The notes beneath the pieces were generated by a model, which saw only the letters and a program-made list of their open reading frames with translations, searched no databases and was not told the DNA's origin. A stretch of DNA of 64,000 nt from Streptomyces armeniacus (GTDB lineage Bacteria; Actinomycetota; Actinomycetes; Streptomycetales; Streptomycetaceae), in NCBI RefSeq assembly GCF_003355155.1, contig NZ_CP031320.1:7593383-7657382 (forward strand), written 5' to 3'. Positions 1 to 8,858 of this stretch are shown one piece after another; the stretch's first letter is position 1; each line of letters starts with the position of its first letter. Position numbers and translations under genes: made by a program.

Positions 1-19
1 AGATGTGTATAAAGGGCAG
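1..19 (+). other. Nextera mosaic-end-like adapter remnant at window start
   Basis: The first 19 bases match the Nextera transposase end AGATGTGTATAAGAGACAG at 16 of 19 positions. The first twelve bases are identical and the mismatches fall near the 3' side. Together with better matches at 52826-52858 and 62991-63008 this points to library adapter left at a contig edge rather than genomic DNA. On its own the match would be weak. Confidence 0.6.
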
Positions 20-114
20 CCGTTACGGCCGCGCCCGCCCGCGCCCGTAGGACCGCACACACGCGCCGCCCGTACGACCGCGCCCGCACGCGCCGCGCCC
101 GTACGGACCCCCGG

Positions 115-351
115 TCAGTCCGTCGACTCGTACGGCTCGGGCCTGTCCGGGTGCTCGTACTCCGTCTGCGGGGTGCCGCGCGGGCCCGACCCCGTCTCGT
201 CGGTGTCCGGCAGCTCCGCGTCCTCCTCCTCGCCGCCCGGGACGAGTTCCTCGTCCGGCGTCTCGCCGGCGGCTCCCGCCTGCTGGTCCGGCGGGTCACG
301 CGGGATTCGGGCCCCGCGGCCGTCCGGTTCCTCCGCTGGTTCAGTGCTCAT
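115..351 (-). CDS. small acidic hypothetical protein
   Basis: This encodes 78 residues, very rich in Glu, Asp and Pro, with no hydrophobic segment and no recognised domain. It is predicted soluble and probably disordered. The ATG at 351 is chosen because a GGAGG ribosome site sits about five bases upstream; in-frame codons further upstream have no such site. It is divergent from the secreted amidase at 683. Function is unknown. The strong ribosome site and Streptomyces-like acidic composition support a real gene. Confidence 0.55.
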   Translation of the reverse strand: MSTEPAEEPDGRGARIPRDPPDQQAGAAGETPDEELVPGGEEEDAELPDTDETGSGPRGTPQTEYEHPDRPEPYESTD

Positions 352-682
352 CCCTCCATCCTGGCCCCTGCGGCCCGCCCGTGCCGTGTCGGTCCCGGTC
401 CCGACCGCGTCACTGGGAAATTGTCCTGTTGTCAGGTACCAGATCTTGTCGCGTACATGGCTCGGCTGCTTTCCTTGCCGGGCTTGACGCGGACGGAGGA
501 CCAGCCGCCGGCCCCCACCGAAGGAGTACGGATGTCCCGCACCCCGGCCGGCCCCCCGTATCCGCCGCCGCGCTGAACCACCCCTGGCGGCAGGCCCGTT
601 CCGGCGCACCGGCCGACGCCAGGGGTGGAGCGGCGGCCCGCACGACTCCCCCCACACGCGCCGGACACCAGAAGGGAAAGCG
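352..682. other. divergent intergenic region without a gene
   Basis: About 330 bases separate the small acidic gene from the amidase. Open frames here look like shadows or upstream extensions. It must hold the two divergent promoters. TTGACG at 483-488 resembles a -35 box, but I found no convincing paired -10. A GAAGGGA ribosome site lies just before 683. Confidence 0.5.
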
Positions 683-1789
683 ATGAAGTCAGGAGCCAGG
701 AAGCGCACATGGCGACGCGGCATGGCGGTGCTCTGCGGCACCGCGGCCGCCGCAGCGATCACCCTCACCGTCCAGCCCGCGACCGCCACGAACGCCCCCG
801 AAGGGGACTCGATGGCCGACGCGTTCACGGACGCCGCCGAGGAGTACGACGTCCCGCGCGATCTCCTCGTCGCCGTCGGATACGGCGAGACCCACCTCGA
901 CGGCCACAACGGCGAGCCGAGCCAGGACAACGGCTTCGGCGTCATGCACCTGGTGAGCAACCCCGACCGGGACTCCCTCGGACGCGCCTCGAAGATCACC
1001 GGTGAGTCGGAGACCGACCTGAAGCGCGAGACACGCGCGAACATCCTCGGCGGCGCCGCCGTCCTCCGCGCACACGCCGACGCCCTGGGCCTCGACGCCG
1101 CCGAACGGGACGAACTCGGCAAGTGGTACCCGGCCGTGGCCCGCTACGGCGGCGCCGAGAACAAGCAGCTCGCCAAGTTCTACGCGGATAGCGCGTACGA
1201 GATCCTCGCCGACGGCGTACGCGGTGGCACGGACGGCGGCGACCGCGTACGCACCCGGGCCCGCGACGTCGCACCGGACCGCGGCGGCTACGCCGACGTG
1301 CCCGACCTCGGCACGCGGAGCCCCGACTACCCGCCCGCGCTGTGGGTGCCCGCCCACGAGGCCAACTACGCGGCGGGCCGCTCCGCCGCCATCAGCCAGG
1401 TCGTCGTCCACGTCACACAGGGGTCGTACGCCGGCAGCATCAGCTGGTTCCAGAACCCCGAGGCCGAGGTCAGCGCCCACTACGTGATCCGTTCCGCCGA
1501 CGGCGAGATCACCCAGATGGTCCGCGACGGCGACACCGCCTGGCACGCGCGGGACGCGAACTCCTCCGCGCTGGGCATCGAGCACGAGGGCTTCATCGAC
1601 GACCCGTCGTGGTTCACGGACGCCATGTACCGCTCGTCCGCGGCCCTGACCAAGCACCTGTGCGACACCCACGGCATCCCCAAGGACCGCGAGCACATCG
1701 TCGGCCACAGCGAGGTGCCCGGAAACGACCACACCGACCCCGGCCCGAACTGGAACTGGGACACGTACATGGGCTACGTCAACGGCTGA
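683..1789 (+). CDS. secreted N-acetylmuramoyl-L-alanine amidase (Amidase_2/PGRP fold)
   Basis: This 368-residue protein should cleave the amide between muramic acid and the peptide stem of peptidoglycan outside the cell. Residues 1-36 form a Sec-type signal (KR-rich start, Ala-rich core, cleavage near ATATNA). Residues about 40-200 resemble a goose-lysozyme/transglycosylase-like module, with YGETHLDG near the start. Residues about 225-365 are the Amidase_2 domain. Zinc ligands read as H243 (VVVHVTQG), H342 and D352 (GHSEVPGNDHTDPGPNW), with the ten-residue spacing seen in AmpD. The ATG follows a GAAGGGA ribosome site. A strong hairpin terminator follows the gene. Confidence 0.9.
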   Translation: MKSGARKRTWRRGMAVLCGTAAAAAITLTVQPATATNAPEGDSMADAFTDAAEEYDVPRDLLVAVGYGETHLDGHNGEPSQDNGFGVMHLVSNPDRDSLGRASKITGESETDLKRETRANILGGAAVLRAHADALGLDAAERDELGKWYPAVARYGGAENKQLAKFYADSAYEILADGVRGGTDGGDRVRTRARDVAPDRGGYADVPDLGTRSPDYPPALWVPAHEANYAAGRSAAISQVVVHVTQGSYAGSISWFQNPEAEVSAHYVIRSADGEITQMVRDGDTAWHARDANSSALGIEHEGFIDDPSWFTDAMYRSSAALTKHLCDTHGIPKDREHIVGHSEVPGNDHTDPGPNWNWDTYMGYVNG

Positions 1790-1820
1790 GGCACACCCCC
1801 GAGGCACCGCCCCGGGCCCA

Positions 1821-1857
1821 GCGGCCGCCGCCGGAGGAACCGTCCGGCGGCGGCCGC
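1821..1857 (+). terminator. intrinsic hairpin terminator
   Basis: A perfect 15-base-pair stem (1821-1835 with 1843-1857) closes a seven-base loop 31 bases after the amidase stop. There is no U-tract, which is usual for actinobacterial terminators. It separates the amidase from the HIT gene. Confidence 0.7.
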
Positions 1858-1881
1858 CACCCCTCCCCGTACCGTGGAGTG

Positions 1882-2295
1882 GTGAACTGCACCTTCTGCG
1901 CCATCGTGGCCGGTGAGACGCCCAGCCACCGCGTGTACGAGGACGAGCGGGCCGTCGCCTTCCTCGACACCCGGCCGCTGTTCCCCGGCCACGTGCTCGT
2001 GGTCCCGCGGCGGCACGCCGAGACCCTCACCGACCTGCCCGACAGCGACGTGGGCCCCTTCTTCGGGCGCGTCCAGCGGATCACGGGCGCCGTGGAGCGG
2101 GCCATGGAGGCGGCGGGCTCGTTCGTGGCGGCCAACAACCGGGTCAGCCAGTCCGTGCCGCACTTCCACGTGCACGTCGTCCCGCGCAACCGCAAGGACG
2201 GCCTCCGCGGCTTCTTCTGGCCCCGCGGCCGCTACACCGACGACGCCCACGCCGAGGACGTCGCAGCCCGCCTGCGCGCCGCCCTCGAGGACTGA
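1882..2295 (+). CDS. HIT-family nucleotide hydrolase/transferase
   Basis: This encodes 137 residues. The histidine triad H94-F-H96-V-H98-V-V is intact; in this superfamily it forms the nucleophile and phosphate-binding site acting on nucleoside phosphates such as AMP-lysine-type substrates. An early CTFC pair is typical of HIT proteins. Start choice is uncertain: two consecutive GTG codons at 1879 and 1882 follow a GGAG; the second gives a protein beginning with the usual family N-terminus. It is predicted cytoplasmic. PolX follows after 34 bases, so co-transcription is possible. Confidence 0.85.
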   Translation: MNCTFCAIVAGETPSHRVYEDERAVAFLDTRPLFPGHVLVVPRRHAETLTDLPDSDVGPFFGRVQRITGAVERAMEAAGSFVAANNRVSQSVPHFHVHVVPRNRKDGLRGFFWPRGRYTDDAHAEDVAARLRAALED

Positions 2296-2329
2296 CCACG
2301 GCAGGCCGGACAGCGCCCGGCGCACTAAA

Positions 2330-4075
2330 ATGGGCAGCGTGGCCCGGCCCAACGAGGACGTGCGGGCGCTCCTCCAGGAGTACGCCGAGCTCCTCCTCAT
2401 CACCGGCAAGGACGCGTACAAGGCCCGCGCATACGAAAAGGCCGCACGCGCCATCGGCGGCTGCCACGCCGACGTCTCCACCCTCGACGCCAAGGGCCTG
2501 CGCGAGATCCCCGGCGTCGGGAAGTCCATCGCCGACAAGGTCGTCGAGTACCTGCGCACCGGCAGCATGCCCGCCGTCGAGGAGGAGCGCGCCCGCATCC
2601 CGGCCGGCGTACGCCGCCTCATGGAGATCCCCGCCCTCGGCCCCAAGAAGGCCCTCACCCTCTACGAGGAGCTCGGCGTCTCCTCCGTCGGCGAACTCCG
2701 CGAAGCCGTCGAACAGGAGCGGCTCCGCGACCTCAAGGGCTTCGGGCCGCGCAGCGAGGAGAACATCCTCCACGGCATCGGACTCCTCGAAGCCTCCGGC
2801 GAACGCATCCCCGTACACGCCGCGACGGAGCTGGCCGAGGAGATCGTGGCGGCGCTCTCGGCCGTCCCCGGCTGCGTGGACTGCGCCTGGGCCGGCTCGC
2901 TGCGGCGCATGCGGGAGACCGTCGGGGACGTCGACGTACTGGTGGCGGCGCGCCGTTCCGAACCCTTCATGGAGGCGTTCACGGCGCTGCCGTTCGTCGC
3001 CGAGGTGATCGCGCGGGGCGAGAAGAAGACCTCCGTACGCACCGCCAAGGGAACGCAGGTCGACCTGCGGGTCGTGCCGCCCGACTCGTGGGGCGCCGCC
3101 CTGCTGTACTTCACCGGCTCGAAGGCGCACAACATCCGGATCCGCGAGATGGCCGTACGCGGCAAACTGAAGCTGTCCGAGTACGGCCTCTTCCACACCG
3201 AGAGCGGCCGCAAGATCGTCTCCCGCACCGAGGAGAAGGTGTACTCCCGGCTCGGCCTGCCCTGGATCCCGCCGCCGCTGCGCGAGGACCGCGGCGAGAT
3301 CGCCGCCGGCCTGCGCGACGAACTGCCGCAGCTGATCACCGAGCGCGACATCCGCGGCGACCTGCACACCCACACCGACCTCACCGACGGGCTGGCACCC
3401 CTGGAGGACATGGTCGCGGCCGCCGCCGAACGCGGCCTGCGCTACTACGCGGTCACCGACCACGCCCCGGATCTGCACATGCAGCGCATGACGCGGGACA
3501 AGATGCTCGCGCAGCGCGAACGCGTGCGGGCGCTCGACCGCACCCACCGCGGGCTGCGACTGCTGCACGGCACGGAACTGAACATCGGCCCCGACGGCGA
3601 GGTGGACTGGCCGCCGGAGTTCCTCGCGGACTTCGACGTCTGCGTCGCCTCGGTCCACTCACACTTCGGGCTGGACCGGGACGCGCAGACGCGGCGGCTG
3701 CTCGCTGCCTGCGAGCACCCGTACGTCCACGTCATCGGCCACCCCACCACCCGTATCCTCGGCAAACGGCAGAGCATGGACGCGGACTGGGACGCCGTGT
3801 TCGCCGCGTGCGCCCGTACGGGCACCGCCCTGGAGGTGAACGCCCACCCGAACCGGCTCGACCTCACCGACGAACTCGTCCTGCGCGCCCGGGACCATGG
3901 AGTGAAGTTCGCGGTCGACACGGACGCCCACTCGGTGCCCGACCTCGGATACCTGCGCTACGGCGTGGGCGTCGCGCAGCGCGGCTGGCTGACCCCGGAG
4001 GACGTCATCACCACCTGGCCGCTGACGCGGCTGCGGCACTTCCTGCGGAAGAGGGCGGGGACGAGGGCCCGTTAG
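2330..4075 (+). CDS. polX: family X DNA polymerase with PHP domain (PolX)
   Basis: This 581-residue protein has the bacterial PolX architecture used in gap-filling base-excision repair. Helix-hairpin-helix motifs lie near residue 60 (IPGVGKSIADKV) and 115. The Pol-beta-like palm has two catalytic aspartates in GDVDVLV near residue 200. A C-terminal PHP phosphoesterase domain starts near residue 344 (GDLHTHTDLTDG) and ends with VDTDAHS near 530; in this family it gives 3'-5' exonuclease or 3'-end processing. ATG 2330 is used; GTG 2339 is an alternative. Neither has a clear ribosome site. Confidence 0.92.
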   Translation: MGSVARPNEDVRALLQEYAELLLITGKDAYKARAYEKAARAIGGCHADVSTLDAKGLREIPGVGKSIADKVVEYLRTGSMPAVEEERARIPAGVRRLMEIPALGPKKALTLYEELGVSSVGELREAVEQERLRDLKGFGPRSEENILHGIGLLEASGERIPVHAATELAEEIVAALSAVPGCVDCAWAGSLRRMRETVGDVDVLVAARRSEPFMEAFTALPFVAEVIARGEKKTSVRTAKGTQVDLRVVPPDSWGAALLYFTGSKAHNIRIREMAVRGKLKLSEYGLFHTESGRKIVSRTEEKVYSRLGLPWIPPPLREDRGEIAAGLRDELPQLITERDIRGDLHTHTDLTDGLAPLEDMVAAAAERGLRYYAVTDHAPDLHMQRMTRDKMLAQRERVRALDRTHRGLRLLHGTELNIGPDGEVDWPPEFLADFDVCVASVHSHFGLDRDAQTRRLLAACEHPYVHVIGHPTTRILGKRQSMDADWDAVFAACARTGTALEVNAHPNRLDLTDELVLRARDHGVKFAVDTDAHSVPDLGYLRYGVGVAQRGWLTPEDVITTWPLTRLRHFLRKRAGTRAR

Positions 4076-4128
4076 GCGTCACCCGCGCGGGTGACGCGCC
4101 GGCGCGCGGCTCCCACCGCCGCGCCGGC
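4076..4128. terminator. tandem hairpins between convergent genes
   Basis: Directly after the polX stop there is a perfect 22-base palindrome (11-base arms at 4076-4086 and 4087-4097), followed by a hairpin with nine-base arms at 4098-4106 and 4120-4128. They lie between polX and the convergent small gene at 4172 and probably end transcription in both directions. Confidence 0.65.
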
Positions 4129-4171
4129 CGTACGTCCCGTACCGGCGTCCCCGCGCGGGGACCCCGACGGC

Positions 4172-4315
4172 TCAGCGCTTGCGGAGCTTGCCGAGGAGCT
4201 TCCGCGCCTGGGCCTGCTTCTTGGGGTCGCGGGCTGCCTGCCGTGCCGAGTTGATCGCCTTCTGCCCCTGCGGGCTGCGGGTGAACTCCTTGATCCGTGC
4301 GATCAGTCCGGGCAT
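4172..4315 (-). CDS. small basic conserved-type protein (47 residues)
   Basis: This 47-residue protein is Lys/Arg/Gln-rich and helical, starting MPGLIARIKEFTRSPQGQ and ending in LGKLRKR. A GAAGGAG ribosome site precedes the ATG at the normal distance. The sequence resembles short basic proteins I recall from many Streptomyces genomes that have no assigned role. No membrane segment or known motif is present. It is convergent with polX. Nucleic-acid binding would fit the charge but is a guess. Confidence 0.6.
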   Translation of the reverse strand: MPGLIARIKEFTRSPQGQKAINSARQAARDPKKQAQARKLLGKLRKR

Positions 4316-4453
4316 GTCTTCTCCTTCGGGGACCTGCGGTGCCTCGGGACGCCTCGTTCCGGCGTCGGCCGTGCTGCCATCGTGACACGCCCACCGCCCC
4401 AGGCGCCCGCGGCTGCGGCCGCCGGGGGCACCGCCGCGCGCCGGGTCACGCGG

Positions 4454-5833
4454 TCAGTCCGGCCGGGGCGAGTCCGTGCCGGGGCGCGGGGTGCGCCAGT
4501 GGCCGCGGGTGAAGTCGGGGAAGTCCTGCGGGGCACCGTGGGCCCGGATCGACGCGTGGCTCAGCGGGACCGGCGCGGTCCACGTGGCGGCGTCGTACAC
4601 GTCGAAGTCGGGGGTGAGACCGAGACGCATGCACTGCACGAGCCGGTAGAGCATGAGGTAGTCCATGCCGTCGTGGCCGCCCGGCGGGTCGGGGTGCTCC
4701 TTCCACAGCCAGTGGTCCCAGGACGCGTAGTCCTCGAAGTCGCCCCACTCGTGGTCGTCCCGGTCCGGCTCGAGGTAGATGCGCGGGGGATAGTCCTCGA
4801 ACACCCCGCGCGTGCCGCCCAGCGTGTTGATCCGGCTGTACGGGCGCGGGTTGGACACGTCGTGTTCCAGGCGTATGACGCGGCCCTTCGCGGTCTGGAC
4901 GAGACTGACGGACAGGTCCGCCGAGACGTAGCTCTCCTTCCAGCTCTCGTCTCCCGGCGGCATGTGCTCCTTCCGGTACGCCGCCAGCCCGAGCGCGGGT
5001 GAACCGACGCTGCTGATGCGTACGGCACGGTCGCCCCGGTTGAGGTCCATGTAGTTCGCCACCGGTCCGAAACCGTGGTTCGGGTACAGGTCCCCCTTCA
5101 GCCGGGTGTGCCACTTCCGCCGCCAGGGGCCCTCGTAGTACTCGGGGTCGAACATCAGCTCCCGGAGATCGTGCAGATACGCCCCGGCGCCATGCAGGAG
5201 ATCACCGAACAGGCCCGCGTGGGCCATGCGCAGGACGCGCATCTCGTTCCGCCCGTAGGCGCAGTTCTCCAGCTGCATGCAGTGCCGCCGGCTGCGCTCG
5301 CTCAGATCGACCAGCTCCCACAGCTGCTCCAGCGTCATCGCCAGAGGGCACTCCACCCCCGTGTGCTTGCCGTTGGAGAGCGCGGACTTGGCCATGGGAT
5401 GGTGCCACTCCCAGGGGGTGGCGATGTAGACGAGGTCGATGTCGCCGCGGCGGCAGAGGTTCTCGTAATCGCGTTCGCCCTTGGTGTACAGGGCGGGAGC
5501 GGGCTGCCCCGCCTTCGTGACCTTCTCCGCCGCGGCGGCGGCCTTGTCCCGTACGGAATCGCACAGGGCGACCACCCGTACGCCCTTCAGCGTGAGGAAC
5601 AGCTCCAGCATGCCGGCGCCGCGGTTGCCCAGCCCGACCAGTGCGACGCGTACGGCCGAGCGCGGCTCGAAGGGCACGCCGACCATGGTGGGCGCGCTGC
5701 GCGGGGGCGCGTCCGTGCCGGTCGCGGCGGCGGCCTCGGCGGACGTGGTGCCCAGTGCGCCGATGCCGAGCGCGGCGCCTGCGGCGCCGGTGGTGTGCAG
5801 GACGGAACGGCGGCTGATTCCCTGATCGTTCAT
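4454..5833 (-). CDS. Tat-exported Gfo/Idh/MocA oxidoreductase, GH109-like
   Basis: This encodes 459 residues. A twin-arginine signal ([18 protein letters not shown]) occupies residues 1-35, so a pre-folded, cofactor-loaded enzyme is exported. The Rossmann motif [13 protein letters not shown] follows near residue 65, then [15 protein letters not shown] and GVECP, typical of the NAD-dependent family that includes GH109 alpha-N-acetylgalactosaminidases. In that family tightly bound NAD supports redox-assisted glycoside cleavage. ATG 5833 follows GGGAG; an upstream TTG is less likely. It lies downstream of the M24 gene on the same strand, 136 bases away. Substrate is not predictable. Confidence 0.82.
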   Translation of the reverse strand: MNDQGISRRSVLHTTGAAGAALGIGALGTTSAEAAAATGTDAPPRSAPTMVGVPFEPRSAVRVALVGLGNRGAGMLELFLTLKGVRVVALCDSVRDKAAAAAEKVTKAGQPAPALYTKGERDYENLCRRGDIDLVYIATPWEWHHPMAKSALSNGKHTGVECPLAMTLEQLWELVDLSERSRRHCMQLENCAYGRNEMRVLRMAHAGLFGDLLHGAGAYLHDLRELMFDPEYYEGPWRRKWHTRLKGDLYPNHGFGPVANYMDLNRGDRAVRISSVGSPALGLAAYRKEHMPPGDESWKESYVSADLSVSLVQTAKGRVIRLEHDVSNPRPYSRINTLGGTRGVFEDYPPRIYLEPDRDDHEWGDFEDYASWDHWLWKEHPDPPGGHDGMDYLMLYRLVQCMRLGLTPDFDVYDAATWTAPVPLSHASIRAHGAPQDFPDFTRGHWRTPRPGTDSPRPD

Positions 5834-5969
5834 CAACTCTCCCGGTGTCGCGGGGTGGTGCCGGGTGCGCCGGTACGATCAGGACCCTTCCGCCGCGGCG
5901 GCCGCGGCGCAAGAAGGCGGGCATGGACTCTCGGCGCGGGCCTCTTGGACTTTTCCGCCCGCCGCGGAC

Positions 5970-7241
5970 TCACGGCCGGGGCGTTCCGGCCGCCTGCAGG
6001 ATCCGTGCCGTGTACGGGTTGAGCTCGACGGGTTCGTCCTCGCCGACGATGACCGTGCCGCCGAGGTAGGCGAGGTGGCGCCCGCAGACGAAGTTGGGTT
6101 CGAGGGCGAAGGTCATCCCGGGCGCGAGTTCCATGTCGCCGCAGAGGGTGGGGTGGCGGGCCTCGGGCGGATAGGCCCCGGCACCGGGCAGATGCTCGGC
6201 GGCGTACGAGGGGAAGCCGCTCAGCGCGATCATCGGGTTGAGGGCGTGTATCGCCGGGCCGAACTCCCAGCCGTCGGCGGCCTCCAGGGGCTCGCGCATG
6301 GCGTCGACGGCCTCGCCGAACGTACGGCCGGGACGCAGCGCCCGCAGGCACGCGTCGTAGACCGCGCGGGCGACGCCGGCGGCGCGCCGCAGGTCCGGGT
6401 GCGGCTCGCCGATGCTGATGGTGACCTGGTGCTGGGTGTGGCGTCCGGCGACGTTGCTGAAGACCTCGGCGGAGATGACATCGCCGTCCCGCAGGGTACG
6501 AGGGGCCTGCGGGCGGTAGGACCACGGCGGCAGACCGCTGGCGAGCGGATCGGGCCCCGACCAGAAGTGCATGGCCGCGGGGGTCGTCCCGCGCGCGTAT
6601 CCGGCGGCCATCCCCGCCGCGTACACCTCGCTCTCCGGCACCCCGGCAGCGGCGGCGCCCACCATGGCCCGCGCCATGGCGTCGCCGATGCGCGCCGAGC
6701 GGCGTACGACGGCGGTCTCCTCGTCGCTGAGCGGCATCATGAGCCGGGCCAGCGCCATGCCGACAGGCCTGAACTCCGTACCGGGGAACCTCTCCAGAAC
6801 GCTGCTCCACAGGCCGTACGGAACGATCCCCTCGGGGTGCCACGGGGGAGCGGGCTCCAGCCCGACGACGCCGACGGTCCCGCCGGCCAGGCCGAGTTCG
6901 CCCAGCGTGGCGGCGATCGCGCGGGAGTCGCGGGAGGCCCGTACGTGCCGGGGCGGAAACCACACGGCGTCGCCCCTGCGGGCCGTTTCGAGATGATCCT
7001 TCGCGAACATCTCCATGGGGAACAGCGAGACCGGGTGCCCGTCACGGGGGAAGACGACCGTCGTGCCGGCCCTGCCGTTGGTGAACCAGGTGTCGTAGGC
7101 GAACGGAGCGGGGCCGGCGTCTTCGTGCTCGCCGAAGACGAGGAGCGCGTCGAGGCCTTCGCGAGCCATGAAGGTGCGCGCGAGGTTCCAGCGGCGGTCG
7201 CGTTCGGCGGTGGAGTATGCGGGTACTTCCGGGTCGGTCAT
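5970..7241 (-). CDS. M24 (pita-bread fold) protein, creatinase/Xaa-Pro aminopeptidase-like
   Basis: This 423-residue protein has an N-terminal creatinase domain (about 1-165) and a C-terminal pita-bread catalytic domain. The five metal ligands of M24 aminopeptidases are not all present. The first Asp position is E259 (VISAEVFS) and the second falls in HTQHQ around 269-272. H332, E381 and acidic residues near E401 remain. It may therefore act metal-independently, like creatinase, or be a divergent enzyme. A GGAGG eight bases before ATG 7241 supports the start. It is divergent from the Tap-like gene and precedes the GH109-like gene. Confidence 0.8.
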   Translation of the reverse strand: MTDPEVPAYSTAERDRRWNLARTFMAREGLDALLVFGEHEDAGPAPFAYDTWFTNGRAGTTVVFPRDGHPVSLFPMEMFAKDHLETARRGDAVWFPPRHVRASRDSRAIAATLGELGLAGGTVGVVGLEPAPPWHPEGIVPYGLWSSVLERFPGTEFRPVGMALARLMMPLSDEETAVVRRSARIGDAMARAMVGAAAAGVPESEVYAAGMAAGYARGTTPAAMHFWSGPDPLASGLPPWSYRPQAPRTLRDGDVISAEVFSNVAGRHTQHQVTISIGEPHPDLRRAAGVARAVYDACLRALRPGRTFGEAVDAMREPLEAADGWEFGPAIHALNPMIALSGFPSYAAEHLPGAGAYPPEARHPTLCGDMELAPGMTFALEPNFVCGRHLAYLGGTVIVGEDEPVELNPYTARILQAAGTPRP

Positions 7242-7439
7242 GGCGTTGTCCTCCGGGTCCTTCGGAATGCGTTACCTGCCTCGACTGTGGTCGGTGCCGG
7301 GGGAGCTATCCAGGCAGGCCCCAGGCTGGGAGCGCCCGTCCCAGGCTGTCCGGCGGCGTGCTCGGGGCGGGTGCCCCGACTGCCAACGCACCGCTGCTTT
7401 CCGTCAGTTTTCCGTCCAGAGCCCGTGTAGTTTGGTGCC

Positions 7440-8858
7440 ATGCACGGTGAACGCGGTGAGGACGGGGTCGCTGCTCTGCTGGCGGAGGCAAGGCTGGCGG
7501 CGGCCTTCAGCGATCCGGGGGAGCGTGCCCGGCTGCGGAAGGCCGCGGGGTTCTCGCTGGAGCAGTTCGCCAGGGCTGTCGCCGAGCCCGACGGCAGCAA
7601 GGGCGTCGGCCGGCAGACGATCGCGAACTGGGAGAGCGGCGGCACGTCGTCGTCCCCGGCGTTCGGCAGGTATCTGCGGCTGCTGGAGGGCCTCGCGCAG
7701 ATCCACCCCGCCCCACGGGCCGAAGCCGAAGGCGAAGCCGCGCCCGCACCGGCCCAAGCAGCCGCGCCCGCACCGGCCCAAGCCGGGCGCGGCGAAAGCG
7801 AGTCCGCGGAGAGCCCGGCCGCGCGGGAGGCCCGCGCGGGGCACGCCCGGCACCGGGCACAGCGCCGTACGGGCTCCGCGGACGACGTCCGCGCACAGCT
7901 GCGGGAGACGATCGCCGCCGCCGTGGACCAGGAGCTGGAGAAGGCCGGCGGGGACGCGGACGCGGCATCCGCTGCGTTGACCAAGCGGGCGATCCCGGAC
8001 GTGATGGCGCTGTTCACCCGTACCAGGGCCGGTGCCCGGTACGAATACACCGCCTACCCCGCCCTCCCCGACATCCTGCGCAAGCCCAGCAAGACCGACC
8101 CTGACCTGATCTGGGAGGGCCGCCCCTCCTGGCGCCACCCCGGCTACCGCCGCCACCCCGACGGCGGCCTCGGGGTGACCGCGCTGGACGTGAACGCGGC
8201 CTACCTCTCCGCGCTCAAGACGTGGTTGCCGATCGGGAAGCTGGAGCACTCCCGTGGCGGCGAGCACGACCGGAAACGCGCCGGAGTACACCTGATCACC
8301 CCCACGCCCTGGGAACACCCGCACCTGCCCAGCCCGTTGGGAGACCGCGAAGAGGAGGGGCCGCTGTGGATCACCGAGCCCACCCTGCGCCTCCTGCTGC
8401 GGCTGTCGGGGCCGAAGCACAGCCTCCTCGCGCCGCCCGTCATCCACGAGTCCTGGACCAGTTCGGCGACGGAGACGTTCCTCGACAGCCTCCGCCAACT
8501 GCTCGCCTCCGCCCGCGCCGACGCCCTCGCCGCCGGCGACGATGTCACCGCGGGCTACGTGAAGGCCATGTACTCCAAGTTCGTCTCGACGATGGGGGAG
8601 TCGTCCCACAACCGGGAGATGGTCCGCCCGGACTGGATGCACCTGATCCGCTCCCAGGCATTCGGCAACCTGTGGAACCGCGCCTTCAAGGCGTATCAGG
8701 CGGGTCTCACCGTCATCTCCGCACTCGGCACCGACGAACTCCACGTCGCGGGCGAGTGGCGGCAGGTGTGGGACGAAGGCCGCGGCCTGGCCGAGATGAA
8801 GATCAAGACCGACCGTAACGGGGCGCCGGTCCGCTACACCGTCACCGAGGCCGGCTGA
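7440..8858 (+). CDS. Tap-like protein: XRE HTH plus B-family polymerase-palm-like domain
   Basis: This encodes 472 residues. Residues about 28-80 form an XRE-type helix-turn-helix (RLRKAAGFSLEQFARAV, then TIANWESG and YLRLLEGLA), which resembles the N-terminus of the telomere-associated protein Tap. An Ala/Pro linker follows. The C-terminal half has LDVNAAYLSA with D250, YVKAMYSKFVSTMGE with K375, and GTDELHVAG with D432. By eye these match motif A (DxNSLYPA), motif B (KLMLNSLYGKF) and motif C (DTDSIHLTG) of protein-primed B-family polymerases, with similar spacing. The two metal-binding aspartates are kept; the first motif-C Asp is Gly. ATG 7440 has no clear ribosome site, so leaderless expression is possible. 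It overlaps the next gene by one base. Confidence 0.65.
   Translation: MHGERGEDGVAALLAEARLAAAFSDPGERARLRKAAGFSLEQFARAVAEPDGSKGVGRQTIANWESGGTSSSPAFGRYLRLLEGLAQIHPAPRAEAEGEAAPAPAQAAAPAPAQAGRGESESAESPAAREARAGHARHRAQRRTGSADDVRAQLRETIAAAVDQELEKAGGDADAASAALTKRAIPDVMALFTRTRAGARYEYTAYPALPDILRKPSKTDPDLIWEGRPSWRHPGYRRHPDGGLGVTALDVNAAYLSALKTWLPIGKLEHSRGGEHDRKRAGVHLITPTPWEHPHLPSPLGDREEEGPLWITEPTLRLLLRLSGPKHSLLAPPVIHESWTSSATETFLDSLRQLLASARADALAAGDDVTAGYVKAMYSKFVSTMGESSHNREMVRPDWMHLIRSQAFGNLWNRAFKAYQAGLTVISALGTDELHVAGEWRQVWDEGRGLAEMKIKTDRNGAPVRYTVTEAG

Noticed and set aside
1342-4254. Long overlapping frames in the HIT-PolX region
   Set aside because: Arg/Pro-rich composition and lack of motifs mark them as shadows of the HIT and PolX genes caused by high GC.
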